Positions 50,891 through 61,036 of a stretch of 64,000 bases of DNA are shown one piece after another. Each line of letters starts with the position of its first letter. Positions within the stretch are counted from its first letter, which is position 1. The translations under genes were made by a program, and so were the position numbers. Source of the stretch: Spirochaetota bacterium (GTDB lineage: Bacteria; Spirochaetota; JAAYUW01; JAOAHJ01); the NCBI GenBank assembly GCA_026415295.1, contig JAOAHJ010000017.1:1-64000 (forward strand), in the 5' to 3' direction. Under the pieces are notes generated by a model. That model saw only the letters and a program-made list of their open reading frames with translations, was not told where the DNA came from and ran no database searches.

Positions 50891-53203
50891 TTAAAAATAT
50901 TGATAACCTCTTTCTTTGCTGTAAATACAAATCTTATTTTTTCCTGCTTCTTTCGCCTTATACATAACTTTATCAGCTAATTCTATAGTTTCATTAACAG
51001 TGTTCTCAAAAAATACTCCACCAACAGAGCATGATATTGTTTTTTCTGGGGCCTTTTTGCCTTTAAATTTTAATAGTTCTAATATATATTTATTTAGAGT
51101 ATTTAAATTTTCAACTATTCTTTTTGCAAGAATATAACTATTAGCAAGATTCACAGTTTTTGCAATTACAAGAAACTCATCACCACCTAACCTTATAGCA
51201 AAATCATTTTTTCTTGTGCTTTTAATAAGAATATTACCAAAATATTTTAATATAAGATCACCTATAGAATGTCCATAATTATCATTAAAATATTTAAAAT
51301 TATCTAAATCAAAATATAAAAATATATAATTTTTATCTATTTCATTATTATTAACTATATTTGTAGTAAAGAAATTTTTATTATAACAATTAGTAAGAGA
51401 GTCTATGTATGCTGTTTTCTCAAGCATATTAATTTTATAGGACATCTTTTTATAATAGAAATAATCTGGAGTTCTAAAATTCTCAGAAATATTGCTACTT
51501 TCAATCTCTTTTTTTGAATTATTTTCATTTATTTCTTTTTTCTGGATCGTAACATTATTTGATACTAACAATTTTTCTTCTTGTTTAATAAACTTATTTG
51601 AAGGATAAAAATTAAAAATAGATGATTTAGAATTAATAAAGTAATTGAAAATATTTAAAATATGAAAAAAAATAAAAAATAGATTAAGATTAACAAAAGT
51701 TTGGGATTCATCTGTTTCTGGAAAAGCTTCTTTTAAAGACTTAAATAACTTATCATCTTTATTAATCTCTACTTTTTCTTTATAATTTATAAAATATTTA
51801 GCTATATCATTTTCAGATTGAGTTCTCCTATCTAAATATTTTAAATGATTTGAAAATAGCACATAAACTTCATTTAATCTTTCATAAAAATTTTCTAAAA
51901 TAGAATCACTTAAAGCAATTCCTGTATAATGGTGATAATAATAATTTGGATAAATAAATTTCTTTTTTAAGAAATTCAATTCATCAGACAATCTTTTTAA
52001 AAATTCATTTTTTTCAAATGTTTCATTTACTTTTAAAAGATTCTGAAGCTCAACTAATATTTTTAAATAATTTTTTTCTATAAAATTTTCATAATCATAT
52101 ACAATTTTAGCAAATTTATCTAAAATTGTAGAATATTCTCCACTATCTTTAAAACTTAGATTTTTTAAGTATGGAATAAATCTTGAAACTAACTTCAAGA
52201 AAAAAATAAAAAAATTTATATTATCTTCATTTGAAACCCTCTTATATAAGTCCCCTTTTATAATATTAAATTTGTATCCCAAATCTATATAATCTGGAAA
52301 ATCCTGTAAATAATTAAATATATTTGTATTAAAAAAATATGAAAAAAGATCAATTGAAACCAAAACATCATCTGGTAATCTAATAATCTTTTCAGTTTCA
52401 TCTTCTTCATAAACTTCATCTTCTTCAATAAAAGGTGGTAAATCTCTAAATTCCTGGATTTTTTCTTTTATATCAAGAAGTTCGTCCACTTTATAAAATA
52501 GTATATCTCGATTCTTTCTGAAGGAAATATAATTATATCCAAGATATCTATAAATTAAAGGTAAAAATTGGAAAAAAGAGAAATCGAAAAGATAAGCAAA
52601 TGAATCACACATTCTTCCAAAATTAAAGGTTATAAATTTATCATCATAATTATAAACTTTTTTTGTTAAAACACATAATTTTGTAAAAGCAAAAAAGACA
52701 AAGCTTCTATTATAGTTTGTTATTTTTGGAAATATTCTTGAAATATTTGACTTTTCTTCTGATGTAAGCTCAACTCTAGAAAAAAGATAAACTTTTTTAA
52801 AAATCAATTCAAAATATTTATATAAAGATATATAGTTAAATTTTCCATTTTCTATCTCTCTTAATATTTCTTGAAAATCCAAAATATTATATTCATAAAG
52901 TTCATTTAAAATATAATAAACCCTTAAATTTATTCTTTTCATATCTTCAAGTATTGAAACATCATTCTTTATTAACTTCCTCATTGTAACAACAATAGTT
53001 TCAAGCTCATAAAAGGCTTTTTTAATAAAATGCAAAAACTCAACAGATGGATAATCATTTTCAAAATTAAAATCAACAAATTCTTTTAATATGTCTGCAA
53101 ATCTTTTATAATCAGAGTAACTTTTGGTTAATATATCTATTTTAATTCTTCCTATATATTTTTTTATAAAAGGAACTTTTAAAATATTTTCCAAATCTAA
53201 CAT
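50891..53203 (-). CDS. Diguanylate cyclase (GGDEF) with a large unknown N-terminal region
   Basis: Makes cyclic-di-GMP from GTP. The C-terminal ~170 residues are a GGDEF domain: AYIDSLTNCYNKNFF, FLYFDLDNFKYFNDNYGH, and the active site RLGGDEFLV. A possible inhibitory site RxxD (RKND) lies five residues ahead. The first ~590 residues are charged, Phe/Tyr/Lys/Asn-rich and helical; no transmembrane helix or known sensor domain is seen. GGGGGTA precedes the ATG. It is the only cyclase in the window, against two intact phosphodiesterases. Confidence 0.9.
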   Translation of the reverse strand: MLDLENILKVPFIKKYIGRIKIDILTKSYSDYKRFADILKEFVDFNFENDYPSVEFLHFIKKAFYELETIVVTMRKLIKNDVSILEDMKRINLRVYYILNELYEYNILDFQEILREIENGKFNYISLYKYFELIFKKVYLFSRVELTSEEKSNISRIFPKITNYNRSFVFFAFTKLCVLTKKVYNYDDKFITFNFGRMCDSFAYLFDFSFFQFLPLIYRYLGYNYISFRKNRDILFYKVDELLDIKEKIQEFRDLPPFIEEDEVYEEDETEKIIRLPDDVLVSIDLFSYFFNTNIFNYLQDFPDYIDLGYKFNIIKGDLYKRVSNEDNINFFIFFLKLVSRFIPYLKNLSFKDSGEYSTILDKFAKIVYDYENFIEKNYLKILVELQNLLKVNETFEKNEFLKRLSDELNFLKKKFIYPNYYYHHYTGIALSDSILENFYERLNEVYVLFSNHLKYLDRRTQSENDIAKYFINYKEKVEINKDDKLFKSLKEAFPETDESQTFVNLNLFFIFFHILNIFNYFINSKSSIFNFYPSNKFIKQEEKLLVSNNVTIQKKEINENNSKKEIESSNISENFRTPDYFYYKKMSYKINMLEKTAYIDSLTNCYNKNFFTTNIVNNNEIDKNYIFLYFDLDNFKYFNDNYGHSIGDLILKYFGNILIKSTRKNDFAIRLGGDEFLVIAKTVNLANSYILAKRIVENLNTLNKYILELLKFKGKKAPEKTISCSVGGVFFENTVNETIELADKVMYKAKEAGKNKICIYSKERGYQYF

Positions 53204-53271
53204 TTTACCCCCATTTAAAATTTCAAACTATTTTTATTTTTTATATTTTCTTAAAATATAATAAAAATTTT

Positions 53272-54447
53272 TTACAAATTTTTTAATAATTTACTTACAA
53301 ATGAATGTTTTATTTCTATTGCTTTTTGTGGGCATATTTCTTGACAACAAAAACATCTTATGCAAGTGTTATAGTTATATCTGAGAATAATTTTATTTTC
53401 TATTTTTTTTAATTTTTCTTTTATTATTGATTTCGGATTTGTTGGACATATATTGTAACACTCCATACATAAAATACAGTTTTTTCTTATAAAATAAGGC
53501 TTTGAACTCACAATATTATTATAAAAGAAACCTCTTCTAAATTTTGAAGGAATAACATTTTCTCTATAAAGGTGGATTTTATTAAATTCTTTTCTAAAGT
53601 TTAATTTATCACCATATATTTGATATGCTTTCGTATCAAAAATATTTAATGAAACATTATGTTTTTCTGAGAAATATTTTAAAAATGGAATTTTTTCAGG
53701 AATATAACCTACAAGAGTTGTTGCAAGAAGATCAACAACAAAAGGATTCTCTCCCAATATTAAATAACCTAATTTAATGGGGTTTCCTCCTCTTGGACCA
53801 TGTCCTTCGTGTGCTATTATACCATCCATTATACAAATGCTAGTATTTAGTGAATCAGCTAAATCTACAATCATTTTAGAAAACAGTATAGAATCTGGAA
53901 ATCTAGTATGATAATATGCCTTAATTTTCCCAGGAATTACACCAAAAAGATTCTTAATGCCACCAGTAAAAACAGTTAATGAATGATTCTTTAATTTTGG
54001 TAGAGATACAATTTTATTTTTGTCTTTAATCTCTTCTGCAACTTCAAAGATTTTAATTACATTTTTATTTGAACCTTTTATCACATATTTATTTTTAAAT
54101 TCAATAAAAGGAACATTATACTTTTTACAAACTTCATAAATTCCACTATCTTTTGAAACTTTTAAAGGAGAAGCAATAGCTGGAGAATCTCCACAACTAA
54201 GCTCGATGTTTAACTGATTTTTTTTTATTTCTTCTATAAAAAATTTAACAACTCCTTCAAAAAAAACTGGATGAGTAATAACACCAGTTGAAGGTGAATC
54301 AGATGCAAGAAGATTTGGTTTAAGCAAAACTTTGTCACCATTTGAAAAATAATTTTTAAAACCACCAAGAAAATCTAATCCTTCTTTAATTTTTGTTGAA
54401 ATAATATCTGAATCATATTCTTCTATGTTATAGAAAACAACTTTCAT
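53272..54447 (-). CDS. DUF362 protein with two 4Fe-4S motifs
   Basis: The first ~300 residues belong to the DUF362 family (KVLLKPNLLASDSPSTGV, LPKLKNHSLTVFTGGIKNL, DGIIAHEGHGPRGG). The C-terminus has a ferredoxin domain with CILCMECYNICP and CIRCFCCQEICP. Family members are redox proteins of unclear function in anaerobes. ATG 54447 is chosen since GAAGG precedes it; an upstream TTG would add 15 residues. Its stop lies about 70 bases from the GGDEF gene start. Confidence 0.88.
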   Translation of the reverse strand: MKVVFYNIEEYDSDIISTKIKEGLDFLGGFKNYFSNGDKVLLKPNLLASDSPSTGVITHPVFFEGVVKFFIEEIKKNQLNIELSCGDSPAIASPLKVSKDSGIYEVCKKYNVPFIEFKNKYVIKGSNKNVIKIFEVAEEIKDKNKIVSLPKLKNHSLTVFTGGIKNLFGVIPGKIKAYYHTRFPDSILFSKMIVDLADSLNTSICIMDGIIAHEGHGPRGGNPIKLGYLILGENPFVVDLLATTLVGYIPEKIPFLKYFSEKHNVSLNIFDTKAYQIYGDKLNFRKEFNKIHLYRENVIPSKFRRGFFYNNIVSSKPYFIRKNCILCMECYNICPTNPKSIIKEKLKKIENKIILRYNYNTCIRCFCCQEICPQKAIEIKHSFVSKLLKNL

Positions 54448-54727
54448 ATAAACCTTCTTCAAAATAGAATTATATTTTTTATATCTTAACAATTTTTAAA
54501 TTTTATTCAAAAAAAATTTAACAAAATATTGAAATTTTTAAAATTTAAATTTTAATATTTTAAAATGTTATTTTTAAATTAATTATTATAATATTAATAA
54601 ATTTATAATTTTTAAAAAATTAAAAAAATGTAAAAATTACAACTTTGATGCAAAAAAAAATTAAAATTAATAAAAAAAATATAAACAAAACTTAGATTAA
54701 AAAATAATTAAAAAGGATATAAATTTT

Positions 54728-55753
54728 ATGAAAAATTTAAATATTTTACAAGAATCTTTTAATCTTATATTTGAAATTCTCAAAACTGCAATAAATGTAG
54801 AATGTATGATTATAAGATATAAAAGTCAAAAATCAGATTTTTTTAAGATAGTTAAAAATGAAGGTTGTCCCGAAGAATTTTTAAACAAAATGAAATGTAA
54901 AGAAATATATTTTTACAACAATGAATTTAGAATAAATAATAATGCTAATACAGAAGATTGTCCATGTATTCTTATATTAAATAAAGTAAAAGAATTTCTT
55001 GAAAATGAAGAAGTCAAAGAGGTTTTTTCTTTTACAAATTTTGGTTCTTTTTATAGAAATAAAAAACTTTCTTTTGACAAATCAAGTTGCTCTATATTTT
55101 CCTCTCTTGCATTTGTCCCTATAAAAAAACCTTTCTTTGAAAATGAAAATTTTAATTCTTCAAGTTTTATAAATTCTAATAATTTTACAGATAAGAGCAA
55201 TGAAAATAATAATTATGATTCTAATAGTATAAACAATATTAATTATAAAGGTTTTTTCCAATTTTGTGACAAAAAGGAAGATATTTTTAAAAAATTTAAC
55301 ATAAATAAAATAGAAAAAATATCTACCTATTTCTCTCAACTTTTAAATGACATAGAAACTATATTAACTGCAAATATTTTTCAAAAATTCAAAATATTGA
55401 TAGTTGAAGATTCTTATGAAGTTAAAATTATTACTCATAAACTTCTTACAAAACTTGGTTTTAATACTTTATGTTCAGCAAATGGAAAAGAAGCTCTTGA
55501 AATAATAAAAAAAGAGAAAATTGACCTTGTTATAACAGATATTGTTATGCCTTACATAAATGGTCTTGATCTTATAAAGATGTGCTATGAAAAGTATGAA
55601 CATTATGGACCAAAATTTATTATCTTCACAACACACGATGAAAAAGTTTCAAACGATTTTATTAATAAATACAATGTGTTTTCAGTCCTTTCAAAACCCA
55701 TAACAGATCTTAAAAAACTCAAGACAACTATTGAAAGTTGTTTATTAAGCTAA
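54728..55753 (+). CDS. Response regulator with an N-terminal GAF-like region
   Basis: Residues about 220-341 form a receiver domain: ILIVEDS (acidic pocket), LVITDIVMP (phospho-acceptor Asp), FTTHDE (Thr) and LSKPI (Lys). Residues 1-210 look like a diverged sensor region with several Cys (EGCPEEF, DCPCILIL) and an Asn-rich loop; a GAF fold is plausible. No output DNA-binding or enzyme domain follows. AAAAGGA precedes the ATG. No histidine kinase is nearby. Confidence 0.83.
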   Translation: MKNLNILQESFNLIFEILKTAINVECMIIRYKSQKSDFFKIVKNEGCPEEFLNKMKCKEIYFYNNEFRINNNANTEDCPCILILNKVKEFLENEEVKEVFSFTNFGSFYRNKKLSFDKSSCSIFSSLAFVPIKKPFFENENFNSSSFINSNNFTDKSNENNNYDSNSINNINYKGFFQFCDKKEDIFKKFNINKIEKISTYFSQLLNDIETILTANIFQKFKILIVEDSYEVKIITHKLLTKLGFNTLCSANGKEALEIIKKEKIDLVITDIVMPYINGLDLIKMCYEKYEHYGPKFIIFTTHDEKVSNDFINKYNVFSVLSKPITDLKKLKTTIESCLLS

Positions 55754-55831
55754 TATCAATAATAAAATTATAATTAAAAATTATAAGTTAATAATAAAGA
55801 AAAACATAAATTAAATTTAACAGAATCTCTT

Positions 55832-56455
55832 TTAATAAAATCTTTGTAAACCAACAACTTTCCCTACTATCTCCAAATCTTTCCCTCTTACAATAATATC
55901 CTTCAAATTCTTATTTTCAGGATGAAGTATACATATTCCTTCATCTCTTTTTATATACAATCTTTTTAATGTAACTTCCCCATCAACCATTGCAACAACA
56001 ATATCACCCTCCACTACTCCATTTATACCATTATTAACAGGTTCAACTATAATATAATCACCTTCATAAATCCCTGCTTCTATCATTGAATCTCCTCTAA
56101 CTTTTAAAGCAAAATAGTTATCTTTAGGAAATTTTGTCCTATCCACAACTAACTCACCTTCTATATCCACCTCAGAAAATACAGGAGTTCCTGCAACTAT
56201 CCTTCCAAGAACTGGTATTTTTTTCTTTTTTAATATTTCAATCGCTTCTTCTGTTAAAATTATACTTCTTGATGCCCCATCCTTTCTTCCAATATAACCT
56301 TTATTCTGAAGTCTTAAAAGAAACCCATAGCATGTTTTTATATTTACATCTAATATTTCTGAAAGCTCTATAATAGTTGGGGGATAACCATTTTTTTTTA
56401 TAAAATCATAAATTTTTCTCAAAACTTCTTCCTGCCTTTTTGTTAACTCTTCCAT
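55832..56455 (-). CDS. lexA: LexA repressor
   Basis: SOS repressor, self-cleaving on contact with RecA filaments. The winged-helix N-terminus (LTKRQEEVLRKIYDFIKKNG, PPTIIELSEIL) is followed by the Ala-Gly cleavage site in GRIVAGTPVF, the catalytic Ser in GDSMIEAGI and the Lys in GEVTLKRLY. 207 residues is normal. AGGGG precedes the ATG. It is the last gene of the leftward imuB-like/dnaE/lexA set, 30 bases after dnaE, so it is probably under its own control through the shared promoter. Confidence 0.97.
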   Translation of the reverse strand: MEELTKRQEEVLRKIYDFIKKNGYPPTIIELSEILDVNIKTCYGFLLRLQNKGYIGRKDGASRSIILTEEAIEILKKKKIPVLGRIVAGTPVFSEVDIEGELVVDRTKFPKDNYFALKVRGDSMIEAGIYEGDYIIVEPVNNGINGVVEGDIVVAMVDGEVTLKRLYIKRDEGICILHPENKNLKDIIVRGKDLEIVGKVVGLQRFY

Positions 56456-56485
56456 AACTAACCCCTAAAATGAAATAATAAATTA

Positions 56486-59400
56486 TTATAAAAAAACATA
56501 ATAAAATAGATCTGTAAAAACACTCAAATTTTTAAATATTGCTTTTAAGTCAATTAGCTCATAAGTTTCAAGATCAAATTTAACAATACTTTTTAACTTA
56601 AGCATAAAAAACATACTATTTTTAATCTTAAAAATAAAACGTTCATACTTATCGGGGAAAATAACCACTTCAAAAAAATCCTTTCCATCAAAAAATGTTG
56701 CAAAACCCATCTTTTCACCTTTTCCAGTAAAGGCTGGTCTTCCTGTAATAAAAAATCCTATTTTTAATAAAATTTCATCTTTTAATTTTAAACAATTTAA
56801 ATTTTTATTAAAAACTTCATTATAAATTTTCAAATCCTTATCAAAGGATCTAATTTTCTTTGTATATGTTTGGTTAAAAGATCCAAACCTTTCAAAATCA
56901 ATCTTCACCAGTAAATCAATAATATCAAAAGGGGTTTTTCCTATAAAAAAACCATAATATTTATATTCAAAAAGAAAGTTGGACAATAAATTTTCACAAG
57001 CCAAGTTTAAATGCTTTATTTCATGGCTTTTGTTAAAAATATTAATATTATCTCTTTCTATTTCTATATTATTTTTTATATTTTTGTAACACTTAAGAAT
57101 GTAATAAAAGAGATCAAACTTGTTCAATTTATATACAAATGGGTCAAAAAAACCTACAAGGGCAAGCTTTATAAACTTATCAAATTTTTCTGAATTTTTT
57201 TTTAACCTTTTTTGTCTAAAGCAAATATATGAGCTGAAAAAATCTCTAAAAAAATATTCTATATTTTCTGAAGAAATATTTTCAAAATCTTTCTCTTTGA
57301 TTTTAAAATATTCACTACAAGATTTTTGATAATATTTAAAAAATTCAAGATCACATTCATCTAAAAAACTCAAATGGTCAAGACCTATAATAATAAATTT
57401 TTCTCCATTTTCTTTTTCTAAAACTTGAGTTTTTGTACTGTAAAGTCTTATATTACTTTTTAAAAACCTTATACCTTCTGTGCAACCTTTATAAATATAT
57501 GCTGCTGTTGGATAGTATCCACCTTTATTTTCTATCACTGATGCATAAAAAAGTTCAGGATAATAAATTTTTAAATATAAAAGTTTATAAGAAAGTATAG
57601 CATAAGAAGCAGAATGTGCTTTACAAAAAGAATATCCTGCAAATGATTCCATATATTTCCATAAAAGATAAACTTTTTTTTTGCTATAACCTTTAGATAA
57701 AGCTCCCTTAATAAAATCTTCTTTAAGCTCATTTATTTTTTCTTTTGATCTTAGTTTTCCACTCATTCCTTTTCTTAAAAGATCAGCTTTTTCATAAGAA
57801 AGTCCACCAATGTTATGTGCAACTTTCATAACATCTTCTTGATAAATCATTATTCCAAAAGTTTCTTCTAAAATATCTTTAAGCTCAGGTATAACATAAT
57901 CAACTTTATCAGGATTATTTTTGTAAAATATATATTTATCCTTCATTCCAGATTCAGAAACCCCTGGTCTTATAACAGATGATGCTGCAACTAATTCAAG
58001 ATAATTTTTACATTTAAGTTGCTTTAAAAGCCCTCTCATAGCTGGGGATTCTATATAAAAGCATCCAAGTGAGTCTCCAATTTGAAGTTTTTCTGATATT
58101 TTTTTATCATCTATTATACCAGAAATCTCTATTGGTTTAATAAGTTTTAAGTAGTCTAATTTTTCTCTTTTACATTTTTTGTTTTTAAGATAAAAAAGAC
58201 TATCTGAAAAAACCCCAAGTGCCCTTTGGGAAAGAATATCTATTTTTATAAGACCTGTATTTTCAATAGAATACATATCAAAACCTGTTATCAAAAATCC
58301 TTTAACACCATTGTATATAGGACAAAAATCAGTTATCTTCGAAGGAGCTATACATATACCACCAGGGTGAGTTCCTATGCCATAAGGTAGATCAATAATT
58401 CTTTCAACAAAGAAAAACAGATTCTCAAAATAATATTTGCAATAATCTTTAAATCTTTTCTTTAAATCAGAAATAGAGTCTCCCCATCCTATCAACTTCG
58501 AATATCTTGATATTTCAGACTCAGGTATACCAAGATATCTTGAAACAATACGAAATGCACCTCTTAACCCATGCTTTATCCTTGTTCCTATCATTGCACA
58601 ATTTTTGTATTCTTTTTCTTCAAATTCTTTAAGTTCACAATACATATCAAAGTTTTCACTTTCTTTACTAATGTATTTTTTAAGCAAGTTTTTACAAAAA
58701 TTAAAAAACTCTCTATTAAAGATCGATTTTATTACAAAATCTCTATCTTTCCATGAAAAATCAAGATCAATGTCAGGAGGTTCATCTCTCCCATAATTTA
58801 GAAACCTTTCAAAAAAAAGATCGTACTTTACAGGATCAACCTGAGTTATATCAAGCAAATAAGAAACAAGAGATGATGCTGCAGAACCTCTTCCAATATA
58901 AGGAATCCCTTTTTCTTTTACATAAAGAGTTAAAAAATATACAAAAAGAAAGTAGGAGCAAAGGTTTTTATCCTTTATTATCTTGTATTCATAAGACAGT
59001 CTTTCATAATATCTACAATCTTTTGAATTATTAAAAAAAATATTATTTTGTATTTTGCTAAAAAGAATATTATATAGCAATATCTCATCTTTCTCTTTGC
59101 TTCCAGAAATATTTATAAAAACATAATCATTTTTTCTAAAATTTTTTAATATATCTATATCTTTAACAAAATCGAAAATAGAATCAAAAATTTCTCTGCT
59201 TCTGCTCCCATATACCTTATAAAGCAAAATGTTTAACTCATCATAGGTTGATAAAACTGGTTTTCTTATAGAAAGATCTATAATATCTCTATCAATTAAT
59301 CTTTTTATAACTCTATTTTCATCAGAAGAGATTATTATATCAAAAACTGTTATACCATCCCTCTTTTCGAAATCCTCTTTTTTAAAAGAAGCAAAAAAAA

Positions 59401-59896
59401 GAGGCAAAACATTAAAGTATTTATCTTTTAAATAGAAGAAATCCCCCTTAAATATCCTTCCTTCAAATACACCAAGAAAACGATCTTTTAAACTTGCAAA
59501 CCTTTTAACAATACTCTCCTCATCAAAAAAAACAAATTTAACCCCATCAAAATAGTCTTTATCTGCTTTTAGTTTATCTTCAATAAAATCAGAAGGAGTT
59601 TTATAACCTAAAGCTCTATAAGAAATAAGTTCAAAAAAAATATTTTTCCTTTCCCAATCTTTTAAAAATACTAACATATTCTTATCTACATCTTCCCCTT
59701 GAAGTTCAACTCCGACAATAGGTTTAACATTATTTTCTTTTGCAAGTTTAATAAAGTTCCATATATCAAAAACATTTTCATAATCTGTTAATGTTACAAA
59801 ACAGGTTTTACCTTTTAAGCAACTATATTCAACAATATCCTGTATCTTAAGAGTACTTTGATAAAATGAATTTATACTTTTGCACCACAAAAACAA
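56486..59896 (-). CDS. dnaE2: Divergent DNA polymerase III alpha (DnaE2/ImuC-like)
   Basis: C-family DNA polymerase of 1136 residues. The catalytic core is present: IPYIGRGSAASSLVSYLL, PPDIDLDF, THPGGICIAPS, LRKGMSGK and AGYSFCKAHSASYAILSYK. In the PHP domain the usual HxH and TDH metal ligands read WCKS and TDY, so that site should be dead. GGYYPTAAYIYKG recalls the GFYSP stretch of error-prone DnaE2, and the C-terminus keeps an OB-like part (ITGRPAFTGKGEKMGFATF). The start is TTG; its AGGAG site lies in the end of the preceding gene. Linkage to LexA favours a damage-induced translesion role; a replicative role is less likely. Confidence 0.85.
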   Translation of the reverse strand: MFLWCKSINSFYQSTLKIQDIVEYSCLKGKTCFVTLTDYENVFDIWNFIKLAKENNVKPIVGVELQGEDVDKNMLVFLKDWERKNIFFELISYRALGYKTPSDFIEDKLKADKDYFDGVKFVFFDEESIVKRFASLKDRFLGVFEGRIFKGDFFYLKDKYFNVLPLFFASFKKEDFEKRDGITVFDIIISSDENRVIKRLIDRDIIDLSIRKPVLSTYDELNILLYKVYGSRSREIFDSIFDFVKDIDILKNFRKNDYVFINISGSKEKDEILLYNILFSKIQNNIFFNNSKDCRYYERLSYEYKIIKDKNLCSYFLFVYFLTLYVKEKGIPYIGRGSAASSLVSYLLDITQVDPVKYDLFFERFLNYGRDEPPDIDLDFSWKDRDFVIKSIFNREFFNFCKNLLKKYISKESENFDMYCELKEFEEKEYKNCAMIGTRIKHGLRGAFRIVSRYLGIPESEISRYSKLIGWGDSISDLKKRFKDYCKYYFENLFFFVERIIDLPYGIGTHPGGICIAPSKITDFCPIYNGVKGFLITGFDMYSIENTGLIKIDILSQRALGVFSDSLFYLKNKKCKREKLDYLKLIKPIEISGIIDDKKISEKLQIGDSLGCFYIESPAMRGLLKQLKCKNYLELVAASSVIRPGVSESGMKDKYIFYKNNPDKVDYVIPELKDILEETFGIMIYQEDVMKVAHNIGGLSYEKADLLRKGMSGKLRSKEKINELKEDFIKGALSKGYSKKKVYLLWKYMESFAGYSFCKAHSASYAILSYKLLYLKIYYPELFYASVIENKGGYYPTAAYIYKGCTEGIRFLKSNIRLYSTKTQVLEKENGEKFIIIGLDHLSFLDECDLEFFKYYQKSCSEYFKIKEKDFENISSENIEYFFRDFFSSYICFRQKRLKKNSEKFDKFIKLALVGFFDPFVYKLNKFDLFYYILKCYKNIKNNIEIERDNINIFNKSHEIKHLNLACENLLSNFLFEYKYYGFFIGKTPFDIIDLLVKIDFERFGSFNQTYTKKIRSFDKDLKIYNEVFNKNLNCLKLKDEILLKIGFFITGRPAFTGKGEKMGFATFFDGKDFFEVVIFPDKYERFIFKIKNSMFFMLKLKSIVKFDLETYELIDLKAIFKNLSVFTDLFYYVFL

Positions 59897-59898
59897 AA

Positions 59899-61017
59899 CT
59901 ATTCTCCTGTTCTTAAAATTTTTCCATATTTATTAAAAAGATAGCTTACTGCATCAAAAAGTCTTCTATCTTTGTTCTCATTTTTACCAAAAAGAGTTTC
60001 TTCTTCAAAATCAACTCCTTTATAAATATCAAGTACAACCTTTTTTATATTTACATCTCTCATTTTGTTTTTTATGATAATTCTTTTAATCTTTTCTATT
60101 GTAAAAATAAATGATTTTTCTTCATCGCTTCTTTGAACCACCCCTGCTTTGTAAATCTTACCATCACTATAAACTATTGATATAGAAATTTTTCTAAAAA
60201 ATATCCTTTTTATACTCAAAAAATAGAATAAAGCTTCTTTAAAATGTTTAAAATCATCTAGTTCAGTCCTCTTCATCCCTGAAAACTCAAAAATAAATCT
60301 CTCAAAATCTTCATTTTTTGACCAATTTCTAATATCAAATCCAAAAATTTGATGAAAGATTCTGAAAAATGAAAACTTTTTTTCAAAAAAACTATTAAAT
60401 AAAACTTTGCTCTTTTCACAAACATCAATAATAGAACTTAAATCAGCAAAAAGTTTACTTTTCTCATAAGGTTTAAAAGAGGAGGTTAAAAGTGAGATAA
60501 AATCTCTTTTTGCCTCAAAGGAAAAAGTCAGAATAAAAGAGAGAGGAAAATTGAAAAGATTTTTGTATTTAAAAGAGATGTATGGAAAAATATCAAGAAA
60601 AAATACTTTTGACAAAAAAACTTCTGGTTCAATAATATAAATAAAACCCGGTGAATCGAAAACTCTGCCAATAGAAAATGAACAGAAAGGATCAGGAGAA
60701 ACAACTAATTTGAACTCTAAATTTTCAAATTTTTTATCTAAAATATCTTTAATTCCCTCTTTTAAATCCTTTTTAAATTTACTATTAAAATCTATATTAA
60801 ATATTCTTTTTAACTTTTCTTCAAAATCAAAAAAGAAGAAAGGATCATTTACAAGATTGCCATAATTATCAACAAAATAGATTAAATAGTCATTATTTTC
60901 AAGAAAAGTAGCTTTAATTCCACACTCTTCAAATATACTTTGCAATTTTAGAGTAAATGTGTAAAAAAACAAACTAACCTGATCAAATTTTTTTAATATT
61001 TTAAGATACCCAAACAT
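59899..61017 (-). CDS. imuB: ImuB-like degenerate Y-family polymerase
   Basis: A 372-residue protein. Its last ~110 residues fit the little-finger domain of Y-family polymerases (ISIVYSDGKIYKAGVVQR, then IKKVVLDIYKG and DRRLFDAVSYLFNKYGKIL). The middle fits the palm/thumb (LEFKLVVSPDPFCSFSIGRV). The N-terminal palm with the first catalytic Asp and the SIDE motif is absent; the aligned stretch reads LENNDYLIYFVD. The start is secure (GGGGAAG before ATG), so the shortening is real. Loss of catalysis is the mark of ImuB. It is 2 bases upstream of the DnaE start. Identification is by pattern and context only. Confidence 0.6.
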   Translation of the reverse strand: MFGYLKILKKFDQVSLFFYTFTLKLQSIFEECGIKATFLENNDYLIYFVDNYGNLVNDPFFFFDFEEKLKRIFNIDFNSKFKKDLKEGIKDILDKKFENLEFKLVVSPDPFCSFSIGRVFDSPGFIYIIEPEVFLSKVFFLDIFPYISFKYKNLFNFPLSFILTFSFEAKRDFISLLTSSFKPYEKSKLFADLSSIIDVCEKSKVLFNSFFEKKFSFFRIFHQIFGFDIRNWSKNEDFERFIFEFSGMKRTELDDFKHFKEALFYFLSIKRIFFRKISISIVYSDGKIYKAGVVQRSDEEKSFIFTIEKIKRIIIKNKMRDVNIKKVVLDIYKGVDFEEETLFGKNENKDRRLFDAVSYLFNKYGKILRTGE

Positions 61018-61036
61018 AAATCTTCCCCTTTTAAAA

